Shown here: piece after piece, positions 1-5,891 of the stretch | Layout of the letters: each line of letters starts with the position of its first letter | Numbering within the stretch: the stretch's first letter is position 1 | Assembly (NCBI GenBank): GCA_030612185.1 | Contig: JAUWOI010000296.1 | Coordinates: 1 to 5,891, forward strand | DNA: 5,891 bases | Reading direction: 5' to 3' | Origin: Anaerolineae bacterium | GTDB lineage: Bacteria > Chloroflexota > Anaerolineae > B4-G1 | Notes under the pieces: model-generated | Databases searched by the model: none | What the model was told of the DNA's origin: nothing | What the model saw: the letters and a program-made list of their open reading frames with translations, nothing else | Translations under genes and position numbers: made by a program

Positions 1-38
1 GTGCAGTATGAGTCCGCGTAGTACAACCGCTCGGTCAT
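1..38 (-). CDS. Start of a possible AlaX-like / DHHA1-type protein (3' part outside window)
   Basis: Only 12 full codons are visible, reading [12 protein letters not shown], with the next codon beginning AC (Thr). An opening of Arg-Leu-Tyr-Tyr-x-Asp-Ser-Tyr is what I recall for stand-alone alanyl-tRNA editing proteins and related alanyl-tRNA-synthetase-like or DHHA1-domain proteins, which hydrolyse mischarged Ser- or Gly-tRNA(Ala) or act as phosphoesterases. Twelve residues are too few for certainty. The start is supported by GGAGG at 43-47 and by the ATGA overlap with the preceding frame. Confidence 0.5.
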   Translation of the reverse strand, partial: MTERLYYADSYC

Positions 39-166
39 CCGGCCTCCAGGGGCAGAGTAAACTTAAGACTGCTGCCTTCGCCCACTTCACTTTCCGCCCA
101 GATGCGGCCTCCGTGAGCCTCTACAGCCAGTTTGCAGAAGGCCAGACCTAGTTTGATGCCTGTCAT
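35..166 (-). pseudogene. Histidine kinase C-terminal remnant (43-codon HATPase tail)
   Basis: A 43-residue frame from ATG 166 (in-frame GTG at 169) to TGA 37-35. It reads as the end of a HATPase domain: a G2-box-like GIKLGLAF (residues 3-10), EAHGGRIW (16-23), GEGSS (29-33) and a final FTLPL strand (36-40). Over about 37 residues it matches the C-terminus of the large kinase at roughly half of the positions, so it derives from a different histidine kinase and not from a fresh copy. It lacks the H-box, N-box and G1 box and cannot bind ATP or phosphorylate alone. Translating the same frame upstream, across the dAK-like gene, gives no kinase-like sequence, so the rest is truly absent here. Its start overlaps the dAK-like stop (TGATG) and its stop overlaps the next start (ATGA). 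It is most likely a truncation scar. A translated coupling peptide is the alternative. Confidence 0.75.
43..47 (-). promoter_or_regulatory. Shine-Dalgarno GGAGG for the gene at the left edge
   Basis: GGAGG lies 4 bases before ATG 38-36, within the last codons of the histidine kinase tail. It supports that ATG as a real start despite its ATGA overlap with the preceding stop. Confidence 0.6.
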
Positions 167-810
167 CACTTGTCGAACACAACCTCCTCCCACCCTTGCA
201 GTTTCTCGAGCACCTCGTCCATGATCAGTCCCAGGTGTTCGGGGTTCAGCACGAAGTCCAGATCATCGGAGGGCACACTCAGCACTGGACAGAGGGAAAA
301 TCCAGCGATCCATTCCTCGTACAATTCGTTCAGTTGCTCCAGATAGGTCGTTGAAATATCCCGTTCATACGAACGGCCACGAAGACGGATGCGCTTCTGA
401 AGTGTGGGAACCAAGGCCTTCAGATAGATGATCAGATCAGGTGGGGGAAGCACAGTCATCACGACCTCGTATAGCTCATGGTAACTACGGTAATCTCGCT
501 CCTCCATCAATCCCTGCCGGTAGAGGTTGCGAGCGAAGATTTCGGCATCCTCGTAAACGGTACGGTCTTGCACCACTGAGTTAGCGCGCTCCAGCAACTG
601 CCAATGATGGCGTAGGCGGCGTGAAAGGAAGTAGACCTGCGAGTGAAAACTCCAACGTTGCATGTCTCCATAGAAGTCGGCCAGATAGGGATTATCGTTG
701 ACCGCCTCGAAAAAGGGCTCCCAGTTCAGCCGCTGACTCAAGAGCGCTGTCAGAGTTGATTTGCCTACACCGATGTTACCCGCGATAGCGACAAAACGTT
801 TCATATTCAT
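166..810 (-). CDS. Deoxyadenosine/deoxycytidine-kinase-like deoxynucleoside kinase
   Basis: A complete 214-residue cytoplasmic salvage enzyme, normal length for bacterial dNKs. It should transfer phosphate from ATP to the 5'-OH of deoxyadenosine and possibly deoxycytidine. Visible motifs are: P-loop GNIGVGKS (11-18); substrate-side E35 with NPYL (40-43); [10 protein letters not shown] (53-62), whose Gln58 usually contacts the base; catalytic D82-R83 in VQDRTVYED; and LID arginines in RGRSYER (144-150). The Q-D-R-x-x-Y-E-D motif and the later W-I-x-G-F-x-x-C-P-V-L segment resemble YaaF-type dAK/dCK from memory, in contrast to the D-Y motif of the dGK-like gene at 5211-5891. The two candidate starts are ATG 810 and ATG 804. 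Neither has a clear Shine-Dalgarno, so translation may depend on ribosomes finishing the sensor kinase 24 bases upstream. The C-terminus ends in VVFDK. The TGA stop (168-166) overlaps the next start. Confidence 0.93.
   Translation of the reverse strand: MNMKRFVAIAGNIGVGKSTLTALLSQRLNWEPFFEAVNDNPYLADFYGDMQRWSFHSQVYFLSRRLRHHWQLLERANSVVQDRTVYEDAEIFARNLYRQGLMEERDYRSYHELYEVVMTVLPPPDLIIYLKALVPTLQKRIRLRGRSYERDISTTYLEQLNELYEEWIAGFSLCPVLSVPSDDLDFVLNPEHLGLIMDEVLEKLQGWEEVVFDK
183..191 (-). promoter_or_regulatory. Purine-rich GGGAGGAGG, possible Shine-Dalgarno for the small downstream frame
   Basis: A strong anti-16S-like sequence lies in the last codons of the dAK-like gene. It is 13 bases before GTG 169-167 and 16 bases before ATG 166-164, which is longer than the usual 5-9 bases. 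It could favour restart on the small histidine kinase tail frame, or it may just encode Trp-Glu-Glu. Function is inferred. Confidence 0.3.
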
Positions 811-834
811 GTTGGTAGATTGGCGACTCGTTCT

Positions 835-3800
835 CTAATCCGCTAACGGTTCTTCCACCCGCGGCAGCGCGACGGTGAATGTGCTGCCCTCTCCTGGCTC
901 ACTCTCCACCGTGGCCGTTCCGCCATGAGCTTCGACGATCTCCCACACTAGTGCTAACCCCACCCCCATGCCGCCGAATCGCCGCTTGGTGGTGCCGTCC
1001 ACCTGATAGAAGCGCTCGAATACACGGTTCAGATGATCGGGCGCGATACCGATTCCTTCATCAGTAACCGAGACATAGACCTGGTTTTCATCGGCCCAGG
1101 CGCGGACGGTGACAGTGCCGCCGTCGGGGCTGAACTTGATGGCGTTGTCCACCAGGTGGCCGAAGACCAACTCCAGCCGCTCCTGATCACCCACCACAGA
1201 CGGCAATCCCGCTGGCAATTCCTCTCGGAACATAATGCCGGCTTTCTCCGCGGAGCGCCAAAACTCCGCCAGCGCGCGTTGCACCACCTCGACGACCGAC
1301 ACTGAAGCCAGCGCCAGCGCCCCCCGGGGCACAGCCTGCAACATCGTCAGATTATGGATCAAGCGCGCCAGAGTGGCGCTGCGCTCATGAATGACCTGTA
1401 ACGCCCCCCGTTGGCTGTCGAGAATGCGGCCCAGGTCTCCGTCCAGTAGCAACTCGACGTACCCCTGGATCAGACTCAGCGGTGTACGCAGTTCGTGGCC
1501 CACGTTCTGCACCAACTCGATGCGCAAGCGGTTGGTTTCCTGCAATTCACTATAAGCCTGCGAGAGTTCAGCCGTCTGAGCCTCAAGTCTCCGGTACAGC
1601 CGGGCGCTCTCCAGCGTCACGCCCAACTGCCCAGCAATGGTCGTGAAGAGGCGCAGTTCATCCTCGCCGAAGGCTCCCACCTGGAGACTTTCCGCATGCA
1701 GCACCGCGACGACACGATCGCTGATCCGCACCGGCACGGCCAGCACGGAACGGACCTCAGAGGCCTGCTCCAAGTAGGCAGGTTCCTTCGCGGCATCCCG
1801 CACCAGCACCGGCTGACCGGTGTGATAGGCCTGTCCGACCAGGCTGCCTTCGATGGAAATCCGGAAAGCGCCCTCCGCAAAACCGACCAGGGATGGATGA
1901 GGCACTAGCGCGCCATCTCGCTCGTCCGGCAGCAGGAAGCCGAGGCGGGCAATACCCAGTGCCCGGTGCAGCGCCTTGGCAGTGCGTTCGAGCACCAGAT
2001 CGAAATCGAGCGTCGAGGCAGCCGCCAGCATCACCTCCTGGATCAGCCGGGCCTCGGCCAGACGCTGCGTAACCTCCTTGAACAGCCGCGCGTTCTCTAT
2101 CGCGATGGCGACCTGGCTGGCGATGCCGGAGAACAGACGCCGGTGCCCCTCGTCGAAGGCATAGGGCTCATAGGACTGGGCGGATATGACGCCGACGACC
2201 TTATCTCTGGCGATGAGCGGCAGCACCATCAGAGAGCGGGTTGGGATGCCCAAGGCAATGGCCTCCACGGGCAAGGCATCCCGTTCCTTCTCCATATCCC
2301 CGACCCACAGTGGTTCCCGGGTACGGACGACCCAGCCGCTCAACCCACCTTCCAAGGTCTGGGATGGCAACCGTTTTCCCCGATCCACAATGATCGGCAG
2401 GTGGAGTTCGTCCTTCTCCTCGTCATACAGTGCGATGTGGAAGGTAGCGACGTCTATCACCGTGACGACCTGTTCGTAGACTCGCTGCAGCACTTCGTCC
2501 AGGTCCAGTGTCGAGGCGATGGCGACGTCAATGGTGTGCAGCGCGGTCAGTTCCTCCACGTGCCGCATGATCCCTTCGTAGAGCCGAGCGTTCTCGATGG
2601 CCACGGCAGCCTGCTGGGCGAAGAGACCCAGCAGCCGCTCGTCGTCGGGGGTGAATGTCCGCCGTTCTGTTTCCTCGCAGAGAATGATAGCCCCGATGAC
2701 CCCCTCCTGCCACTTGAGAGGGGCACCAATCACCGTGGCAAAGGGCTCCCCCTCATACGCCCGTTCCCGCCCATCCCAACGGGAGTAGTCATCTACGATG
2801 AGTAGTTGGCCTGTCTGCACCACGCGGCCGGCGAGACCCTCGCCGAGTCTAATACGCGTGCCGGTGAAGTCCCGCCCCATTTTGTACGAAACCACCAGTT
2901 CTAGTTCTTCCCGCGTCTCGTCGTAGAGGTAAAGCCCTCCCTTATCCACGCTCAGCAGCCCAGCCGCCCGGTCACAGATAGTCCACAGCAAGTCGGGCAG
3001 GTTGGTGGGAATCTCCAGGGAGGTGTGGTACAGTGCCGTCATCTCTTCGGCCCGTTGTTTTGTCTCCTCGTACAGGCGGGCATTTTCGATGGCCATGGCT
3101 GCCTGCTGGCCAAAGGCCAACGCCAGTGCAGCCATCTCCGCAGTGTAGAGGCCAGGCTCTTTCTTGTTCAGGGTGACGAGGCCAATGACCTCACCCTTGC
3201 CCAGCAACGGCACCCCCAGCCAGGAGCGCACCCGCTCCGTGCCCGCCAGACCATGGAATCGCTCGTCCTGTCGCGCATCGGCGAGGATAAGAGGTCGCCG
3301 GGTGCTCACCATCTCCTGGGAAAGGACATCGTCCTGAATGGTGGCCGTGAGCCCGAGGTGTGCTTCGGCAACCTCAAAGCCCCGCACTGCCCGGATGCGC
3401 ATCATCTCCCCCTCCCGCAGCCACAGGGAAACGGTGTCATAGGGAATAACCTGCTCCAGCCGCTCCAAGATCAACTCCAGCACCTCATCGAGATCAAGAA
3501 TGGAGCCAATGGCCCGTCCAACTTCGGTGAGAGCCTCCCACTGACGGGCGCGTTGCCGCGCCTCCTCGAAGAGCCGGGCATTCTGGATGGCAATGGTGGC
3601 CTGATTGGCGAGGGGCATCAGTAGCCGCAGGTCATGCTCATCGAAAGCCCCCACTCTCACGTTGTCCATGATATCAAGCACGCCGAGAATCCGCTCCCGC
3701 CACTTGAGTGGCACGCCAAGCATGGATCGGGCGTCGGCATCGGCTACCTGTGATGACTTCCCGGCCCACGTGCGATGATCATCAATGATCAGTGGCCCTC

Positions 3801-5217
3801 CGGTCTGGAATACCTTGCCGGCCACCCCCTCTCCCACTTCGAGCATCAGTCCGGTGTAGTCCTTCTCCAGATTGTGACTCGTCACTACTGCGAGTCTTTC
3901 CCTGGCCGGGTCGTAGAGATGGATCAGCCCTCCCGTAGCCCCCAACAGGTCACTGGCCCGTGCGATGATGGCATTCAGGAGCCGGGGCATCTCCAGTTCA
4001 GCCGTGATGTCCAGTGTCGTCTCGTGCAGCGCCGTCATCTCTTCGGCTCGCCGCTTCACCTCCTCGAAGAGCTGCGCGTTCTCGATGGCGATGGCGGCCT
4101 GGTCCGCCAGGGGTTGCAGACACTGCTCCAGGTCGGCGTAACTGAAACTCCCACCACCGACCCTATTGAACGCGGTGATCGCGCCGATTGCCCTCCCCAT
4201 GAACATCAGCGGGGCGGAGATGGCCATCTCCAACTCAGGTATCTCCTCCATCTCCTCCGTTACCCGGTCATCCTGCGCCAGATTCTCGGAGTAGAACCCC
4301 TCTCGCGTGCGCATCACCCAGCCACAGATGCTCATACTGCGGATAGGTTTTCCCTGCCCGAGCAACTGATCGGCCCAGCGGCCGTGAGCAGCCTTGTAGA
4401 GCAGATGAGTGCCGTCTTCGCTGATCAGTGGGACAGCGACGGTCTCCGCCCCGACCAGCGCAGCGGCCTGCCGGGCCACCAGGTTCAGTACTTCATCGGG
4501 TTCGAGCACCTGGCTGACGGTCGCCGCGATCGTGCGCAGGCTCCTCAGTTGCTCAGTCTGTTGGCGAGCCCTTCGCCCCCTCGTTTGCATGTAGAGGCCG
4601 ATCAAGGAGATGGCAAGGCCGAGAGCCAGGCCGTTCGCGAGTAACAGGCCCAGAGGCAATACGTTGAGCGGAGGCGATAGGATGATGTGGACGAAGGGGC
4701 AGGCCAGTTCCAGCATACTCCACAGCCCGTACCCCAGCGCTGCGACCTTGGCTCCCCCCAAGCCCTCACCGGAGCGACTGTAGCGATACAGGCTCGCTGC
4801 GGTGAACAGATTGGCTGCACTCGCAAAAAGGAATATTGGAATTACCAGCCAGGGCCGTTCCTCCAGCCCCAGGAAAGCCACAGCAGCCCAGATCACCGGC
4901 AGCACTCCCCAGGCGTAAGCGCGACGGGAAGGAGAAGGACCCACGAAGTGGCGCGTACCTGCCCAAAGGAGAAAAGCACTCAAGCCCAGCAGCACCAGGC
5001 TCAGATAACGCCACAGCATAGCCAGCGGCAGGAACATCTCGGCCAGGAGCCCGAGGCAGAGGCCCAGGTAGGCGGCCCACCCCATGGCCCACAGCATCAC
5101 ATCGATCTGCCGCTGCCGACGACGCCACCACCGTACACAGAGGTAAGTATAGGCGGCGACGAACACCGCCATAGAAATCACGGCGCTGCCAAGGGCGAGC
5201 GTCAGCCGATCTACCAC
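835..5217 (-). CDS. Seven-TM, six-GAF sensor histidine kinase
   Basis: A 1460-residue membrane sensor kinase, starting at GTG 5217. About seven hydrophobic segments (near 10-29, 41-60, 63-87, 101-118, 122-143, 156-181, 185-209) are joined by Arg-rich loops at 29-36, 89-99, 144-157 and 211-219, which predicts an outside N-terminus and a cytoplasmic C-terminus. Six GAF domains follow (about 240-385, 409-552, 576-718, 738-881, 906-1047, 1073-1209), each ending in an I-E-N-A-R-L-like helix that runs into a short coiled-coil linker. The HisKA H-box has His1241 in GHELRTPL. The HATPase has the N-box (Asn1358 in DNAIKFSPDGG), G1 box (DEGIG, 1386-1390), F-box (FERFY, 1400-1404) and G2 box (GMGVGLAL, 1416-1423). 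All catalytic motifs are intact, so autophosphorylation is expected. There is no PAS, HAMP or receiver domain, and no response regulator in the window. The ligand is unknown; no bilin-type Cys-His or complete cyclic-nucleotide NKFDE motif was seen. The N-terminus resembles MASE/7TM-type sensor regions only in general form. It sits between two nucleoside kinase genes. Confidence 0.95.
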   Translation of the reverse strand: MVDRLTLALGSAVISMAVFVAAYTYLCVRWWRRRQRQIDVMLWAMGWAAYLGLCLGLLAEMFLPLAMLWRYLSLVLLGLSAFLLWAGTRHFVGPSPSRRAYAWGVLPVIWAAVAFLGLEERPWLVIPIFLFASAANLFTAASLYRYSRSGEGLGGAKVAALGYGLWSMLELACPFVHIILSPPLNVLPLGLLLANGLALGLAISLIGLYMQTRGRRARQQTEQLRSLRTIAATVSQVLEPDEVLNLVARQAAALVGAETVAVPLISEDGTHLLYKAAHGRWADQLLGQGKPIRSMSICGWVMRTREGFYSENLAQDDRVTEEMEEIPELEMAISAPLMFMGRAIGAITAFNRVGGGSFSYADLEQCLQPLADQAAIAIENAQLFEEVKRRAEEMTALHETTLDITAELEMPRLLNAIIARASDLLGATGGLIHLYDPARERLAVVTSHNLEKDYTGLMLEVGEGVAGKVFQTGGPLIIDDHRTWAGKSSQVADADARSMLGVPLKWRERILGVLDIMDNVRVGAFDEHDLRLLMPLANQATIAIQNARLFEEARQRARQWEALTEVGRAIGSILDLDEVLELILERLEQVIPYDTVSLWLREGEMMRIRAVRGFEVAEAHLGLTATIQDDVLSQEMVSTRRPLILADARQDERFHGLAGTERVRSWLGVPLLGKGEVIGLVTLNKKEPGLYTAEMAALALAFGQQAAMAIENARLYEETKQRAEEMTALYHTSLEIPTNLPDLLWTICDRAAGLLSVDKGGLYLYDETREELELVVSYKMGRDFTGTRIRLGEGLAGRVVQTGQLLIVDDYSRWDGRERAYEGEPFATVIGAPLKWQEGVIGAIILCEETERRTFTPDDERLLGLFAQQAAVAIENARLYEGIMRHVEELTALHTIDVAIASTLDLDEVLQRVYEQVVTVIDVATFHIALYDEEKDELHLPIIVDRGKRLPSQTLEGGLSGWVVRTREPLWVGDMEKERDALPVEAIALGIPTRSLMVLPLIARDKVVGVISAQSYEPYAFDEGHRRLFSGIASQVAIAIENARLFKEVTQRLAEARLIQEVMLAAASTLDFDLVLERTAKALHRALGIARLGFLLPDERDGALVPHPSLVGFAEGAFRISIEGSLVGQAYHTGQPVLVRDAAKEPAYLEQASEVRSVLAVPVRISDRVVAVLHAESLQVGAFGEDELRLFTTIAGQLGVTLESARLYRRLEAQTAELSQAYSELQETNRLRIELVQNVGHELRTPLSLIQGYVELLLDGDLGRILDSQRGALQVIHERSATLARLIHNLTMLQAVPRGALALASVSVVEVVQRALAEFWRSAEKAGIMFREELPAGLPSVVGDQERLELVFGHLVDNAIKFSPDGGTVTVRAWADENQVYVSVTDEGIGIAPDHLNRVFERFYQVDGTTKRRFGGMGVGLALVWEIVEAHGGTATVESEPGEGSTFTVALPRVEEPLAD
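1591..4500 (-). repeat. Array of six GAF-encoding units within the sensor kinase
   Basis: Six diverged GAF units lie head to tail: about 4500-4063, 3993-3562, 3492-3064, 3006-2575, 2502-2077 and 2001-1591. Each closes with a helix of the form QxAIAIENARLF, at 4101-4066, 3603-3568, 3105-3070, 2613-2578, 2115-2080 and 1629-1594. Measured from the Gln, the period is 166, 166, 164, 166 and 162 residues. Units 2 and 4 are the closest pair: both carry a GEGxAGxVxQTGxxLIxDD stretch followed by a Trp, and both have xAPLKW or xVPLKW. The linkers before them are also alike (RAEEMTALH and RAEEMTALY). This suggests duplication of a two-GAF block, followed by divergence. Confidence 0.85.
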
Positions 5218-5891
5218 TGTACCTCCTGCAGATCAACCCCGGCTCCGTGTGCCAACCGTTGCAGCCGCACCATCGCGTCCTGCAGCGCCGCCCTCAGTTG
5301 CGCCTCCTGTCCGCCCGACCACCCCGCTGCGCTGTCAGCCAGCGTGGCGCTCACGCGCCCCATAGCCTCGCTTGCCGCCAGGAATTCTCCCACCGCGTCC
5401 CATCCTGATGTCTCGTGAGTCATCCCCGTCAGCGTCGCTGGCGTCCTCAATGGGCCAACAGATCCCATCCGGGGTAGAGTCTGCTGATAGGCTCCAATCC
5501 CCAGCGCCGTCCGCACCTGACCCTCGACGAAAGCCAGGGCGCTCGCATCCCGGACGTAGTCCAGGTTATCGGTGTCAATGGTCAGCAATGGGATTTGAGC
5601 AGTAGAGAAATACTGTTCGTAGGCCCGTTGAAGGCTTTCGATGTAAGCGCGGTCCATCTCCCGCTCGTAGGCGCGATCACGGGTCGCAATGCGCGCCATC
5701 AGTACGTCGGTATCAGCACGCAGGTAGATGACGAGATTGGGGACCAGAATACGATCGGCCAGCACACCATATAGCCGCTTGTATATCTCCAATTCGTCAC
5801 CTTCTAGATTCAAGCGGGCAAAGAGACTATCCTTGGTGAAGGTGTAGTCCGCGATGAGAGGACCGCGCGCCAGAAGCGCCGATATCGCCTG
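5211..5891 (-). CDS. Deoxyguanosine-kinase-like deoxynucleoside kinase (5' end cut by window edge)
   Basis: Partial gene: 226 C-terminal residues are visible, open to the window edge; the P-loop and start lie beyond 5891. Members of this family phosphorylate purine deoxynucleosides to dNMPs in the cytoplasm (salvage). Visible hallmarks, numbered from the first full codon, are: an A-D-Y segment (residues 13-15) followed by F-x-K-D and F-A-R-L, the position of the catalytic D-R motif in relatives; a hydrophobic strand ending in YLRAD (56-60); and the LID arginine motif RDRAYER (71-77). From memory, D-Y in place of D-R is typical of YaaG-type deoxyguanosine kinases, so dGK is the best guess; substrate is inferred. 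An internal TTG at 5813 is not the real start, because conserved sequence continues upstream. Unusual: about 95 residues (roughly 132-226) follow the normal kinase end, Ala/Gln-rich and probably helical. The TAG stop overlaps the downstream histidine kinase start by 7 bases. Confidence 0.88.
   Translation of the reverse strand, partial: QAISALLARGPLIADYTFTKDSLFARLNLEGDELEIYKRLYGVLADRILVPNLVIYLRADTDVLMARIATRDRAYEREMDRAYIESLQRAYEQYFSTAQIPLLTIDTDNLDYVRDASALAFVEGQVRTALGIGAYQQTLPRMGSVGPLRTPATLTGMTHETSGWDAVGEFLAASEAMGRVSATLADSAAGWSGGQEAQLRAALQDAMVRLQRLAHGAGVDLQEVQW
5222..5227 (-). promoter_or_regulatory. Shine-Dalgarno AGGAGG for the sensor kinase
   Basis: A perfect AGGAGG lies inside the last codons of the upstream kinase gene, 4 bases before a GTG codon at 5217-5215. 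It fixes the start of the histidine kinase at that GTG even though the start overlaps the upstream TAG stop. The spacing is slightly short. Being embedded in the upstream coding sequence, it suggests translational coupling. Confidence 0.75.

Noticed and set aside
35..166. The small histidine kinase tail as a recent duplicate of the end of the large kinase
   Set aside because: Only about half of the residues match (for example [10 protein letters not shown] against GMGVGLALVW), and the codons differ widely, so it comes from a different kinase lineage.
811..834. Promoter or terminator between the sensor kinase and the dAK-like gene
   Set aside because: The gap is only 24 bases, with no stem-loop plus T-run and no -35/-10 pair that I can see.
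1966..2805. Long plus-strand open frame inside the sensor kinase (others at 3775-4644, 3025-3624 and 4687-5418)
   Set aside because: These lie antisense to a strongly supported coding region. Their translations are low-complexity and rich in His, Gln, Arg and Pro, with no recognisable motif. They are the usual mirror frames of GC-rich coding DNA.
3064..3492. Cyclic-nucleotide-type NKFDE motif in GAF3, from Asn684-Lys685
   Set aside because: Only the N-K part is present; the later F and D-E positions do not match, so cyclic nucleotide binding is not supported.
4063..4500. Phytochrome-like chromophore-binding GAF, prompted by Cys298 in SICGWV
   Set aside because: The surrounding sequence is the common ICGWV loop of ordinary GAF domains. 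There is no Cys-His pair, and no PHY domain follows.
5211..5813. TTG at 5813 as the true start of the dGK-like gene
   Set aside because: The same frame stays open to the window edge and encodes conserved family sequence (the ADY motif and FARLNL) across that TTG, so the gene begins outside the window.

Overview
The window is a compact, gene-dense stretch with every recognisable gene on the minus strand, so transcription runs from the right edge (5891) to the left edge (1). The order is: a deoxyguanosine-kinase-like gene (5' end outside the window), a very large membrane-bound sensor histidine kinase with six GAF domains, a complete deoxyadenosine/deoxycytidine-kinase-like gene, a 43-codon open frame that matches only the extreme C-terminal end of a histidine kinase, and the first 12 codons of a gene that resembles the AlaX/alanyl-tRNA editing (or DHHA1-type) family. 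Junctions are very tight: a 7-base overlap, a 24-base gap, a 1-base (or 4-base) overlap and a 4-base overlap. This suggests one polycistronic, translationally coupled transcript. I see no promoter, terminator, tRNA, rRNA, CRISPR array or insertion sequence, and no gene-free stretch longer than 24 bases.

The DNA is visibly GC-rich. Long multi-GAF histidine kinases with this style of linker, together with YaaG/YaaF-like deoxynucleoside kinases, fit a Chloroflexota bacterium (Anaerolineae or Chloroflexia). This is a judgement from protein style and not a proven assignment.

The two deoxynucleoside kinases differ in the way the dGK (YaaG-type) and dAK/dCK (YaaF-type) enzymes of Firmicutes differ. 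The first has a D-Y motif where the second has D-R. Together they would salvage purine (and perhaps cytidine) deoxynucleosides into dNMPs. In this window the pair is split by the 4.4-kb sensor kinase gene. That kinase has about seven transmembrane helices, six GAF modules spaced every 162-166 residues, and a full HisKA-HATPase core. It has no receiver domain, and no response regulator is visible.

The most notable item is at the left end: the histidine kinase C-terminal fragment (166 to 35), whose start overlaps the stop of the dAK-like gene and whose stop overlaps the start of the next gene. It looks like the scar of a second histidine kinase gene truncated by rearrangement, now held in phase-coupled positions. 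It could also be a translated microprotein.
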